Part shown: piece by piece, positions 1 to 10,366 of the stretch
Position numbering within the stretch: the first letter of the stretch is position 1
Layout: the number at the start of each line of letters is the position of its first letter
Source: a virus
Reading direction: 5' to 3' (one strand)
DNA length: 64,000 bases
IMG/VR virus record: IMGVR_UViG_3300030202_002990
Location: 1-64,000 of that record
The notes under the pieces: model-generated
Databases searched by the model: none
Seen by the model: the letters and a program-made list of their open reading frames with translations, nothing else
Told to the model about the DNA's origin: nothing
Position numbers and translations under genes: made by a program

Positions 1-3000
1 CAGTTGTAGCTAAAGTTCCTCTGACCGTAACCTTTTCAAACTCTGCTTCACCATTGTTTGCAGAAGTAATCCTCCAACCTTGAACTCCACTTGCAAAATC
101 TGATGTTTGAATAATACCAGCAGAATCTATTACCAAGTTTTGACTTGTGATTTGATTAGGACTTAATGACCAACTTGCTATCTGATTTTTAGCGTCACTA
201 AGGTGTACAATCTCATCTGAAGCTGTAGTACCAGTACCATCAAATATTACTAATCCGAAATGACTTGCAGCAGTTGAATCGACCTCACCTATTCTTACTC
301 GTGTAGCACTTCCATCGGAAACTTCTATTCGGGCGGTAGAGGAATCAATATCTAAGTTTGTAGTGTCGAGTAAAAATGTGTCGGTCTTTATATCGACATC
401 AGTTCCATCAAATTTGACATGACGATTCGAACCATCACCCACATAGAATCGTGGAGTTCCACTATTATACTCCAACTGAATACCTTGATTTCCAAATGTA
501 GCATCATTAATAGTAAGTGCTTTATTCGCTGAGTTTAGTGAAATATTTGTACCACTTTTAATCTCGTCAGCATCTATGGTAAAACCACCAATCGTACCAG
601 CGTTAGCAGTAATCGTACCAGTCATGGTCACATCACCATCAGTCGTGGTGGTTAAATTACCAGCTCCTATATTTAAAGTACCATCGGATTTTAAGAAAAA
701 TTTAGAAGAACTTATTTCTATATTACCCTCTGAACCACTTACATATGCACTTCCAGTAGCTCCCATAAAAAATTGTGGAGTCGCTATCGTAACTGAACTA
801 CCACTTAATGTGGTGTCACCAGTACTAAATATTTTTAAACTTCCACCACTACCACTTATAAAATTATTTAAATCTCCTAAGAAAAAGTCAGGTGCCTTTA
901 ATGTAATCTCACTACCACTTATGTTTGCCTTTTGAGTTCTGATATCAATATTAGTACCATCAAACTTAAAAAACTCACTTGAACCATCACCGACATACAT
1001 TCTTGGTGTACCACCATTGTATTCTAATTGTATACCTTGATTTCCAAATGTAGAATCATTTATTGTTAGTGCTTTAGTGGATGAGTTTAAGGCTATATTT
1101 CCAGCGTTTTTAATTTCATCAGAATCAATTGTAAATCCACCGATTTCACCAGTTGTGGCAGATATGTTACCTGACATAATGACATCACCTTCGGCATCTA
1201 AATGAAAATTACTTGAACTAATTTCTATATTACCATTACTACCACTTACAAATTGAGCTGAACTACCTAAGAAAAATTTAGAAGCACTCATTATTAAGTT
1301 AGTATTATCGAAACTTATTCTATTTCCATCAGCATCACCAATTAATACTTTACCAGTTCCATCGGCGTAAAATCCTTTATTAGTGGTGAGTGAGGTTGGT
1401 GGTGTTGCCCCTAATGCTATTTTTCCATCATTAGTTCCACTATCTATTACTAATTTAGTAGTTGCTAAATCAAATGTTTCGGCTTTAATATCTAATCCAC
1501 TACCATTAAATGATATGTAATTATCTCCATCGGATGCTATCTCAAATTTGGCAGTTCCATTGTCGGTTCCAAATATAATACCATCTGTTGATTGGTCAAA
1601 GTGACTAAATGATGTCTTGTCTCCAACCACCAAATACCTATCCGTTCCATCGTCCTTTAAAGTAATCGCGTTTGCTGCACCAACTGTAATTGTTGAGGTA
1701 GAGGCTCCTACTAATTTAATTTTACCTTCACCCAAACTCATACTTGCCTGTGTGGAAGATAACTCTAAATTACTCGCGTCTAATTCAAATTTAGCAGATT
1801 TTATATCAACATCAGCTCCATCAAATTTCAAATGTTTATTAGACCCATCACCTACATAAAATCTTGGTGTTCCACTATTATAGTCGAGTTGGACTCCTTG
1901 AGCTCCAAATGTAGAACTATTAATTGTAATTCTTTTATTGGTAGAATCTAAAGATACATTAGTTCCTTTTTTAATTTCTGTCGGTGTAATATCCCAACCA
2001 GCAATTGAAGCAGATTTAAAAGTAGCTAAACCATTTTCATCTATGGATGAAGAAGCGTTTAGGTCGGTTGATGTTGCCCCACCAATACTTGCAGGTGTTC
2101 TAATTGTATTGGCCGTTATGTCACCTTGAACAGTCAGAGTGGAACCAACAAATTGTAAAAATTGACCTGCTGACTTGTCACCCAATATTACTGCTGAACC
2201 AGTTATCTGTCCACTTGACCTTAATATTAAGCTATCATCTGTCGAAGCAATTGTAGAATCATCAACATCGAATCCACCAATTGATGCAGATACAAACCTT
2301 GCAAATCCTTCTGATGTGATTGATGATGAGGCATTTAATGTCGTAGATGTTGTCCCACCTATTTGTGCAGGTGTTCTTAAATTATTTACTGTTAAATCGG
2401 CATTAATTGTTGCATCTGCTCCAATGATTAATGCGTCATTTGCTGGGTCTAAATGAAATAATGAGGAACTAATTTCGATATTAGAATTACTACCACTCAT
2501 AAATTGAGTGTTGGTATTACCAATAAAGAATGCTTCAGCAACTATATCAATATTACTACCATCGAACTGAACATGATTACCACTTCCACTTCCAATCAAT
2601 AGTTTACCAGTACCATCCACATAGAAACCATTACCACTATTATATGCTGTAGGTGGAACAGGCCCCATCGCTATCTTACCACTATTTACCGAACTATCAA
2701 TTACGATTGTTGAGGCGTCTAAGAAAAATGTTTGTGATTTAAGTGTTATGGTACCTGAGGTGGCATTATATTGAACCCTATTTCCACTACTACTTCCAAG
2801 TAGTAAATTTCCACCACCATCAACGAAGAAACCAGTTCCACTATCGAAAGCTGAAGGTGGTGATGCTCCAAGTGCAATACTACCCGTACTATCACTTTTC
2901 ATCACTAATGTCGATGCATCTAAATCAAATGTATCGGTCTTGAGTTCTATTGAATTTCCAGTAGAATCAAATTTAAAGAAGTTTGATGAGTTCCCAAAAA

Positions 3001-6000
3001 GTAGGAAGTCACCACTTCCACTCATAAAGATACCTTTATTTGTTCCTGCTATTGATGTGTTAGGTGTTGTACCAAGTGCAATACTTCCACCACCTGCCGA
3101 ATCAACATCAAAAGTAGAGGTATCAAGTTTAAAAGTATCAGTACTTATATCTAATCCAGTTCCATTAAATTTTATATGACCACCACTTCCTACCGCTGAA
3201 AATAATGGTGTTGTACCACTCGCAACTGCAAGTATTATTCCTGTTTCTCCAAAAGCTTTATCTGCAAGAGCTACACTTGGTTGTAATGCTATAAATGGAC
3301 TATTACTATTACCTCTTATAACAACTTCTTGACCAGTTCCCAAAGACATGGAAGCGTGTGTCGTAGATAGTTCAAGTGAAGGTGTATCTAATTCAAATAA
3401 AGTTGTCTTAATTGATACACCATTACTCGAATCATATCTTAAAAAGTTTTGGGCCCCATCACCAGCGTAAAATCTTGGACTTCCACCATTGAATCCTAAT
3501 TGTATTCCTTCATTTGCGAAGGTATGAGAGTTTATGGATATTTCTGAATTATCTCCATTAGCATTAAGTCTAATTCCACTACCATTACTTGTTAAATTTG
3601 TATCATTTATTGTCCAACCTGCTATTTCACCACCACTAAATTTAGCGTTAGAACCTGTTATATCACCATTCTGTTTTACATTAAATTTTGAGGTGCTAAT
3701 GAACATATATCTTGGGTCATCAACTCCACCCTCTAATGGACTACCACTAATGAATAGGTCACTACTGAATAAAGAGGAACTACCAATTGTAAATCCACCG
3801 ATTAAACCTGAACTTGCAGATATTGAACCTTGAAATGTAGCTCCACTTGCAAATAAAATACCATCCTTATCCACACCAAAGTTTGGCCCCATCTTTATGT
3901 AATAACCTGACGAGTCACCACCTTCAGGTGTAAAGTCTATATAATACTCATCTCTTAATTGTGGAAAGGCTGCTGAACTATCAGTATTAGGTCCTTGGTC
4001 TGATTTATAAAGTGCTGCACCATCTGCATCTAATGTAGCATTTGAACCTGATAATTTACTACCAAATATTTTCCAACCAGCTATTGAACCCGATTTAAAT
4101 GTTGCTAGTCCGTCTGCGGTTATGGAAGCAGATGCATTTAATACTGTAGAAGGTGAACCTGCTATAACTGCTGGTGTTGTAATTGAATCAACGGTGATAT
4201 CACCACGAACAGTTAATACATTATCTATGTATTGTAAATATTGAGCGGCAGATTTGTCACCGAGTAAAACTGCAGAACCTGTTATTTCTCCAGTATCTTT
4301 TAATTTTAATATTTCACCAACAGAAACCGTTCCCTCAGAAACATCTAATCCACCTACACTTCCACCTTCAAGTTGTAATGACGATGCTGATACCTCACCA
4401 GTTGCCCTTACTTGAAAGTTTGATGATGATATAAAGAAATCTGTGCCTGTTGCAGAACCACTTATAAAAAAGTTTGGTCTGTCATTGGGTCCTGAAAATA
4501 AAGAGTCGTTATTAAGTTTAAATGCACCTATTGAGGCAGATACAAACCTAGCAAAACCTTCAGATGTAATGGCTGCCTTTGCAGTTTGTGCATTAGTACC
4601 AGCTGGTGAGAATATATTATTAACACTTAAATCTGCATTTATAACAGCATCAGCTCCAATTGTTAATAAATCATTCTTTGGGTCTAAGTGAAACAACGAT
4701 GAACTAATTTCGATATTACCACCACTACCACTTATGAACTGTAATGGCTCTTGACCTATAAAAAATGCATCTGTTCTGATATCGAGTTCTGCTGGGTCTG
4801 TTCTAAATCTAAAGTAACTTCCACTATGTCCAACTAATTCTAATCCAACTCCACCGTTTGCATAATCATCTGTAATGTTTGATAACACCGAACCACTATA
4901 TAGTAGAAAACCAGGTCCTTGACTTGGATACGCTGAACCACTTGTAAATCCTTTGTATCCAATACTACGAAGAAATCCTGAACTAACACCTGCCATTTCG
5001 ATACCACCACCGATTGAACTACCGATGAACATGGAACCACTTAATACATTATCATCTCCAAGTATGTAAGAATTACCACCTTGAAATGTTGATGCCGAAG
5101 CAAATGATATTGTTTCTGCAATATTATTATTTACATCATAAAATTCCGCCAAGAACTCGTAATCATCAGGTCGCTCTTGAGTTAATGGTGGTACAGGTGC
5201 TATAACTTGTATAAAATTAGGTGAAAATCCAGTATCAGTAGCAGGAGTAATACTTACATCGGATACATGAAATCTTCCACCAAATACTACAAATTGTAAA
5301 ACTCCTGTTCCATCCCTTACTGGTGAAAAGGTCTCGTTTATTGTTCCGAAATCTTGTATATTACCATCTGTAACTTTTAAGAAGCCTGGTTTATTATTTA
5401 TATTAGTTAATTGAAATCCAAGTTGACTTCCAAAATCATGGTTGTTTTCAAAACCTGAACCCGAAATAAATATTGCTGCTAAACCTTGATTTGATATGGA
5501 TTCATCTATATTTGTTTTAGGTCCTGTGAAACCTAATACATTTGCACTTATTTCATATTCCGTATCTTTGAGGTAACTTATTGGTAATGAACCAGTTTGT
5601 TGGAACAATAGGAAGTCATCCTTACCTAAATTCGATCCTGAAACCGCTACTGAATTTAATATATATTGAGAGTCTTGAGTCAATAATGTATTTGAGCCAG
5701 ATGACCAATATAAATTTACATGGTCTTGACTGTGAAAGTAACCAATTCTTTGATTACCTGCTCCAAATACATTAAATAATAATTCAGGTGATTCAATTTG
5801 TTGGTCGGACACCATTTCAAAATCACCAAAGGCATCCTTATTTCTTGCGTAAACTTTAACCCTATCTATATCTCCACTAAATGTTCTTAACCTTGATAAT
5901 CTAATATCAGCATATGACCTAAAATTTACAGTCGATATTGATTGAGTTGGTAATGGTGAAAATGAAGCAGTAAACTCAAACCCTTCATTTGCTAGTGGAA

Positions 6001-6964
6001 CAATTACTTCCCTTTCAGGTGAATCTTCATCGAAACGAGTATCTATTATTGTAAATGGTGTACTTGGTATTAGTGTTTCGGCATTTTTAACATTCTCAAT
6101 GTCACTTTTATATGAAGTAGGAACTTCATGAAAATCTTTAAGTTCAAATTTAGAAGTATCAACTTGAGGATTTTTTATTGTTAATTCACCACCAATTAAT
6201 TTTGCATCAAATTCATTACCTGCCTTTTTAGTAATGGTGAATTTGTCTCCCTCTGGTGATGAGCGACGGGCTCTTCTTCTACCCTTCCTTACAAATGAAT
6301 TATTACCACCTCCACCGAATAGTTTAGTACGAAATGAATTTTTTTCTTTCTTTAGAAATTTACCAGGTTCTTCAATTTGTTTAGTATTTGTTGTATTACC
6401 TAACTCTTCAGGTGATGGTTCACCAGTAACATTACCTGTTTGTTGAACAGAACCACTTGGTGTAGTTGTAGTTATATAAGGTTTTACAATCTCTGAAACA
6501 ACCATTCTTGGTTGTTGATAAAAAAGTATTGGTTGAGTATTTACCCCAGCGGCACTAACATAAATTTTTCTTGTATATCTTACATTGTAAACACCTTGAA
6601 AATCAATAGGTACATCGGTCTTTGAGGGGTCAAGTTCACCAACTACGGTTAATGTTGAATCACCAAATAAATTAATATCTTCGTAAACTTCGACAGAAAC
6701 TCTACGAGAAGTACCTTCGAGATAACCAGCTACAGGCTCGGTATAGACTACAGCACCTGTATCATCATTCGTAATTTCGAATTTTATTTCAGTCTGAGGT
6801 TTTAATAGATTTGAACCACCGATTAAGAAAGAACTTTTACCTTGAGTTATTACCTCAGGTACTTCAACTACATTAAAATAGAGAGATATTGGTGCGTCAT
6901 CTTCAATCAAAACATCAATATTTGCTAAACCTTGTGGCTCATTAAATCGTCTTGGGACTGACAT
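1..6964 (-). CDS. Giant modular tail-fibre/structural protein, 3' end outside window
   Basis: One reading frame stays open from the ATG at 6964 to the left edge, about 2,320 residues with no stop seen. The start is preceded by AGGAG about 10 nt upstream. The N-terminus (MSVPRRFNEPQ) is followed by a beta-rich, Ser/Gly/Thr-rich sequence. The rest is built from recurrent modules such as 'PRFYVGDGS..KFDG', 'SSITSEGFARFVSASIGGF' and 'GNIEISSSLFHLDP'. Such modules are typical of long tail-fibre or whisker-like proteins of T4-like marine phages, so a role in host recognition on the virion surface is likely but inferred. No enzymatic motif was seen. A TATTTAT promoter box lies 29 nt upstream. Confidence 0.85.
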   Translation of the reverse strand, partial: MSVPRRFNEPQGLANIDVLIEDDAPISLYFNVVEVPEVITQGKSSFLIGGSNLLKPQTEIKFEITNDDTGAVVYTEPVAGYLEGTSRRVSVEVYEDINLFGDSTLTVVGELDPSKTDVPIDFQGVYNVRYTRKIYVSAAGVNTQPILFYQQPRMVVSEIVKPYITTTTPSGSVQQTGNVTGEPSPEELGNTTNTKQIEEPGKFLKKEKNSFRTKLFGGGGNNSFVRKGRRRARRSSPEGDKFTITKKAGNEFDAKLIGGELTIKNPQVDTSKFELKDFHEVPTSYKSDIENVKNAETLIPSTPFTIIDTRFDEDSPEREVIVPLANEGFEFTASFSPLPTQSISTVNFRSYADIRLSRLRTFSGDIDRVKVYARNKDAFGDFEMVSDQQIESPELLFNVFGAGNQRIGYFHSQDHVNLYWSSGSNTLLTQDSQYILNSVAVSGSNLGKDDFLLFQQTGSLPISYLKDTEYEISANVLGFTGPKTNIDESISNQGLAAIFISGSGFENNHDFGSQLGFQLTNINNKPGFLKVTDGNIQDFGTINETFSPVRDGTGVLQFVVFGGRFHVSDVSITPATDTGFSPNFIQVIAPVPPLTQERPDDYEFLAEFYDVNNNIAETISFASASTFQGGNSYILGDDNVLSGSMFIGSSIGGGIEMAGVSSGFLRSIGYKGFTSGSAYPSQGPGFLLYSGSVLSNITDDYANGGVGLELVGHSGSYFRFRTDPAELDIRTDAFFIGQEPLQFISGSGGNIEISSSLFHLDPKNDLLTIGADAVINADLSVNNIFSPAGTNAQTAKAAITSEGFARFVSASIGAFKLNNDSLFSGPNDRPNFFISGSATGTDFFISSSNFQVRATGEVSASSLQLEGGSVGGLDVSEGTVSVGEILKLKDTGEITGSAVLLGDKSAAQYLQYIDNVLTVRGDITVDSITTPAVIAGSPSTVLNASASITADGLATFKSGSIAGWKIFGSKLSGSNATLDADGAALYKSDQGPNTDSSAAFPQLRDEYYIDFTPEGGDSSGYYIKMGPNFGVDKDGILFASGATFQGSISASSGLIGGFTIGSSSLFSSDLFISGSPLEGGVDDPRYMFISTSKFNVKQNGDITGSNAKFSGGEIAGWTINDTNLTSNGSGIRLNANGDNSEISINSHTFANEGIQLGFNGGSPRFYAGDGAQNFLRYDSSNGVSIKTTLFELDTPSLELSTTHASMSLGTGQEVVIRGNSNSPFIALQPSVALADKAFGETGIILAVASGTTPLFSAVGSGGHIKFNGTGLDISTDTFKLDTSTFDVDSAGGGSIALGTTPNTSIAGTNKGIFMSGSGDFLLFGNSSNFFKFDSTGNSIELKTDTFDLDASTLVMKSDSTGSIALGASPPSAFDSGTGFFVDGGGNLLLGSSSGNRVQYNATSGTITLKSQTFFLDASTIVIDSSVNSGKIAMGPVPPTAYNSGNGFYVDGTGKLLIGSGSGNHVQFDGSNIDIVAEAFFIGNTNTQFMSGSNSNIEISSSLFHLDPANDALIIGADATINADLTVNNLRTPAQIGGTTSTTLNASSSITSEGFARFVSASIGGFDVDDSTIASTDDSLILRSSGQITGSAVILGDKSAGQFLQFVGSTLTVQGDITANTIRTPASIGGATSTDLNASSSIDENGLATFKSASIAGWDITPTEIKKGTNVSLDSTNKRITINSSTFGAQGVQLDYNSGTPRFYVGDGSNKHLKFDGADVDIKSAKFELDASNLELSSTQASMSLGEGKIKLVGASTSTITVGAANAITLKDDGTDRYLVVGDKTSFSHFDQSTDGIIFGTDNGTAKFEIASDGDNYISFNGSGLDIKAETFDLATTKLVIDSGTNDGKIALGATPPTSLTTNKGFYADGTGKVLIGDADGNRISFDNTNLIMSASKFFLGSSAQFVSGSNGNIEISSSNFHLDAEGDVIMSGNISATTGEIGGFTIDSDEIKNAGNIALNSSTKALTINDSTFGNQGIQLEYNGGTPRMYVGDGSSEFFKFDGTNIDIRTQKANISGSEITLKAPDFFLGDLNNFISGSGGSLKIFSTGDTTLSGSSVTIATPQFFMGATGSAYVSGSEGNIEISSSKFFLKSDGTLNIGAGNLTTTTDGDVTMTGTITANAGTIGGFTIDADEIKSGTNISLNSANKALTINDATFGNQGIQLEYNSGTPRFYVGDGSNRHVKFDGTDVDIKTDTFLLDTTNLDIDSSTARIEVSDGSATRVRIGEVDSTAASHFGLVIFDGTGTTASDEIVHLSDAKNQIASWSLSPNQITSQNLVIDSAGIIQTSDFASGVQGWRITSANNGEAEFEKVTVRGTLATT
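395..3540 (-). repeat. Repeated module inside the tail-fibre gene
   Basis: A block of about 45 codons encoding 'TINDSTFGNQGIQLEYN' followed by 'GTPRFYVGDGS' and 'KFDG..VDIK' is present four times, near 395-540, 935-1090, 1800-1945 and 3405-3540. The copies are diverged at the DNA level but clearly alignable. A second module ('SSSITSEGFARFVSASIG') recurs near 1990-2060, 2270-2340, 4080-4150 and 4520-4570. Confidence 0.75.
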
Positions 6965-6993
6965 TAAGAGATTTCTCCTATAAGATGTTTTAA

Positions 6994-7002
6994 ATAAATA
7001 TC
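6994..7002 (-). promoter_or_regulatory. Candidate TATTTAT-box promoter for the tail-fibre gene
   Basis: On the minus strand GATATTTAT ends 29 nt before the ATG at 6964. The same core occurs upstream of about ten other genes in the window. Recognition by the gp55-like sigma factor is inferred. Confidence 0.45.
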
Positions 7003-7019
7003 TAAATTTATGAAATTGA

Positions 7020-7027
7020 CTATTTAT
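7020..7027 (+). promoter_or_regulatory. Candidate TATTTAT-box promoter for the RHH gene
   Basis: CTATTTAT on the plus strand ends 29 nt before the ATG at 7057, the same spacing as the divergent box at 6994-7002. The two boxes form a back-to-back promoter pair. Confidence 0.45.
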
Positions 7028-7056
7028 GGTATGGATAAAGTAAGGAGATTATCGGT

Positions 7057-7230
7057 ATGAAAAAAGAAAAAGTTTCTTTTACCGTAGATAGAGATTTATA
7101 CTTGTGGTTTAAACTTCATGTGAAGGACGAAAGAACAAGTATGAGCGCACTTGTAAACAAATATATAATGGATTTAAAGAATAGTAGAGAAAGTAGACCT
7201 AAAAATCTACTAAAAACTAATCAAAATTAA
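7057..7230 (+). CDS. Small ribbon-helix-helix (Arc/CopG-like) DNA-binding protein
   Basis: This 57-residue protein starts MKKEKVSFTVDRDLYLWF and continues with a 'TSMSALVNKYIMDLK' segment. The pattern is one basic beta-strand followed by two helices, as in the ribbon-helix-helix fold, whose dimers contact operator DNA through the strand. AAGGAG lies about 10 nt before the ATG. It is one of only three plus-strand genes and is transcribed divergently from the tail-fibre gene, so it could control the intervening promoters. Its 3' end overlaps the 3' end of the convergent nuclease gene by 14 nt. A specific regulon is not visible. Confidence 0.8.
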   Translation: MKKEKVSFTVDRDLYLWFKLHVKDERTSMSALVNKYIMDLKNSRESRPKNLLKTNQN

Positions 7231-10200
7231 TCTGACTATAACCTTTTTCTTTCTTGATTTCTAATAGGGAATCTACAGTATCTCTCATGGATTCAATATG
7301 AGATACAATGAAACAGAATTGAAATTGTGATTTTAAGTATTGAAATAACATATAGACAGAATTTAGGTTATCTGAATCCATATTTCCAAAACCCTCATCA
7401 ATAGCTAAAAAGTTTGGTCTTGGTAGATTACACACATTAATCAATCCAACACGAATAGCTAATGAACTAATGAATCGTTCCATACCACTTGATAACTCCA
7501 ACGGCCATACATTATCTTCATCATATGTCAGGTAAGTATTGATATTTTTACCATCCATTTCTAACACAATACCAAAATCAACCATCTGAGAAAGTATATC
7601 ATTTACCTCACCCTCAATTGTAGGTAGTGCCTTTTCAATCAATTCATAAGGTACTCCATCTCGTTTGATGGCGTCCATGTAGTATTTGTAAGCTTCTTGT
7701 TTAGTTTCTAAATCTTGAACCTCATTCATGGTATCTAAGATGGTTTTTTTCTTTGTTTCATTTACTTGTATTTCAGCATGAGCTGTTTGTATTTTAGAAT
7801 CGATAGTATCTATTTGGTATTCCAAGTCATCAATCTTATTCTTTAATTTATCTATATCGTTTTCGACTTTATTATTATATTCTATATCAGTTTCACTATC
7901 GTTATACTTCTGTATTTTTTCTTCTAATTGTTTTATCTTAAGTAAAGTAGTTTTTTTCTTTTCCTTAAGTAATGTTGACTCTGAATCTAAACGGTTCTGT
8001 GAGATTTCAATATCTCTTAACGCCTCAACAGTTCTATCATAATCTACTTTCTTATCATGATACTCCATTAACTCAGATACTTTATCATCTATACCATCCA
8101 ACTCACCTAATTTTTCTCTGGCCAATCCTTTATCATTATCAAGTGATTCCTTTGTACTTATAGCATCTAATGTAAATGGATTACTCATACAATAATCACA
8201 ATTATCATCCCATTCTAAATGACCAAGTTTTTCAATTTTATCAAGTTTATTTTTTACTTCGATTTTTAATTTATCGATATCAACTTTTATTTCTTTTTTA
8301 TGTTCTTGAAAATGAGTCAACTGAAGATACTTTCCATTTACATCCTCATCAGAATATACATTTATCTTTCGTTTAAACTCTTTTATCTTAGTCTTGTTGT
8401 CTTGTTGTGTTCCAACTAACGAACCCATACGAGTATCAATACCTAATAATTCTTCTTCTAATAAATCTCTACCACTTTCAAGTTTATCAATATCCATGAT
8501 AGATTCATCAATAGGTTTTAACTTTTTGGTCATCTGTATAACTTGATTACTGAAATCAGTTCTCCTATCTGTAAGACTTTTTTTCTGATTTCTTAAATCT
8601 GACTGTACTTGTTCGTATTGTTTGTTTTGTTTTTCTAAATCAGCAAGTTCAACATCATAATCTGTTCTATTAAAGTTTCTTAATATAGCAGAGACTTCGT
8701 TTATTTCTTCACTAGCTCTTGTATATAGTAAATCAAAAATACCCATTCCCATAAATTGAGCTAAAAGGTCTTTTCTTTCCTTCTGTGTTTTATCAATAAA
8801 AACAGTTGAGTTGTTCTGTAATGAAAGTGCCGTTAACACAAAATCTTCGTATGTACCAATTACCCTTTTGATATTCAAATTAGTAGTTCGTCTTTGGTCT
8901 CCATTTAACGACACAACCTCATCACTATCATCAATCATCCAAAAGTTAACATCTACCTTCACATGACCATTTCGTTGTTTTTTGGCCTTCCTTTCAATAA
9001 AATAATCGGTGTCATCTATCACCAAATGTGCTTTACAATTAAACTGACCTTTTTTGTTATTCAATACATTACCAGCTTTAAAGGCCCGTGAAGAAGTATC
9101 AAATAAACAGAATGATACGGCATCTAATAAAGATGATTTACCACTTGCGTTTGGTGCGAACATTCCAATAATCCCATTGAGTTTAGTGAAGTCTATTACA
9201 TTATCTTCACCATAACTAAACATATTCGACCATTCAAATCTTTTAATTTTCCAAAATATATTTCTATTTACATCATCATCAGGTAGGTCTGAATTTAATT
9301 CATCATTAATGTCTTTTATCTTTAATAATGTTTTCTCATCTACAATATGATTTCTACCTAAATAATCCTCTATTAATTCATACTGAAAATCAGGATTCTG
9401 TACATCTCCAACATCAACAATTTGACCATCTCTAACCCTTTCGGTCAATCTATCAGTTCTCGATACAGCTATCTCCTTTATACCATATTTGGTCTGTATT
9501 ATACTCAAGGCCTTCTTAAGTTGTACCGAGTCGGTATCTTGTACCCTTACTCTTAACCTGGCCTTTTCTGGCATATCCTTTACATTAGGAACTTTACCTT
9601 CTGTGATATCCATTGTGTAATATCCATAATCATTATGGATTCTAATATATTTAGATTTTCTCTTTGGAACATCCCATAGTAAATAACCGTGGTCTAAACC
9701 TTCACCATGATTCTGTTGAACCAATGAACCACAATAAGATATAGTTTCTTCCTTATTTAGATGTTGTCGTTTATGAATATCACCAAGTAATCCCATATCG
9801 TATCCATCAAATTTTGTAATCTTTACATCACTTGGTAATCTATATCCTAAATCAGTCTCACATCTATCTACGGTTCCATGAAACAATACAATTTTAGTAT
9901 CACCTTCTACTTGGTCTGATGTGATAAAGTCTTTTTCATCACTCCAACAATCCCAAACTACGAATTGTGTATCGGCACAAGTATAGATACCACTATCCTT
10001 TAGATAATGTAAATCAGGATGATTCAGATTTTCAACTATTGGAGTAAGCACATCCATACGAGAACGATTGTTTAAATTACAATCGTGATTACCAGCAATT
10101 ATTATTGTGGGAACTATGTCGGATAGATTCTTAAATAACCTTGATAGTTGGTCAACCAATTCAGGTGACATATCAGTTTTAGAGTGTGCAATATCACCAC

Positions 10201-10366
10201 CTATATAAGCAACAGCATTGTCTTTGTTTTCTCTGACCTTTTCGTAGAGACGATTGAATACTTCTTCGTATTCTGTGTGTCGCTTTAAGTTTCGGATTTG
10301 TATGTCCGAAATGTGATGTATGTGTTTAAGTTTTCGAAAAGGAACTTTTACAACATTTTTTATCAA
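7217..10366 (-). CDS. Single-chain Mre11-Rad50 (gp47-gp46 / SbcD-SbcC) fusion nuclease
   Basis: This 1,049-residue protein joins two enzymes that T4 encodes as separate genes 47 and 46. Residues 1-340 are a calcineurin-like nuclease: SDIQ (20-23), GGDIAH (56-61), GNHD (92-95), HGT (163-165), GDIHKRQ (195-201). Residues 370-1049 are a Rad50/SbcC ATPase: Walker A 'GMFAPNASGKSS' (401-412), long coiled coils, a zinc hook CDYC (723-726), signature LSSGM (958-962) and Walker B 'FLAIDEGFGNMD' (986-997). The predicted role is processing of double-strand ends for recombination-dependent replication. The start is TTG, overlapping the previous stop as TTGA; no in-frame ATG precedes the nuclease motifs. 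The whole frame is open, so this is not a sequencing read-through of two ORFs. Confidence 0.93.
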   Translation of the reverse strand: MIKNVVKVPFRKLKHIHHISDIQIRNLKRHTEYEEVFNRLYEKVRENKDNAVAYIGGDIAHSKTDMSPELVDQLSRLFKNLSDIVPTIIIAGNHDCNLNNRSRMDVLTPIVENLNHPDLHYLKDSGIYTCADTQFVVWDCWSDEKDFITSDQVEGDTKIVLFHGTVDRCETDLGYRLPSDVKITKFDGYDMGLLGDIHKRQHLNKEETISYCGSLVQQNHGEGLDHGYLLWDVPKRKSKYIRIHNDYGYYTMDITEGKVPNVKDMPEKARLRVRVQDTDSVQLKKALSIIQTKYGIKEIAVSRTDRLTERVRDGQIVDVGDVQNPDFQYELIEDYLGRNHIVDEKTLLKIKDINDELNSDLPDDDVNRNIFWKIKRFEWSNMFSYGEDNVIDFTKLNGIIGMFAPNASGKSSLLDAVSFCLFDTSSRAFKAGNVLNNKKGQFNCKAHLVIDDTDYFIERKAKKQRNGHVKVDVNFWMIDDSDEVVSLNGDQRRTTNLNIKRVIGTYEDFVLTALSLQNNSTVFIDKTQKERKDLLAQFMGMGIFDLLYTRASEEINEVSAILRNFNRTDYDVELADLEKQNKQYEQVQSDLRNQKKSLTDRRTDFSNQVIQMTKKLKPIDESIMDIDKLESGRDLLEEELLGIDTRMGSLVGTQQDNKTKIKEFKRKINVYSDEDVNGKYLQLTHFQEHKKEIKVDIDKLKIEVKNKLDKIEKLGHLEWDDNCDYCMSNPFTLDAISTKESLDNDKGLAREKLGELDGIDDKVSELMEYHDKKVDYDRTVEALRDIEISQNRLDSESTLLKEKKKTTLLKIKQLEEKIQKYNDSETDIEYNNKVENDIDKLKNKIDDLEYQIDTIDSKIQTAHAEIQVNETKKKTILDTMNEVQDLETKQEAYKYYMDAIKRDGVPYELIEKALPTIEGEVNDILSQMVDFGIVLEMDGKNINTYLTYDEDNVWPLELSSGMERFISSLAIRVGLINVCNLPRPNFLAIDEGFGNMDSDNLNSVYMLFQYLKSQFQFCFIVSHIESMRDTVDSLLEIKKEKGYSQINFD

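Noticed and set aside
576-6446. Many plus-strand ORFs of 60-119 codons across the fibre gene
   Set aside because: They are antisense to one continuous minus-strand frame with clear repeat structure and have Pro/Ser/Val-rich shadow composition.
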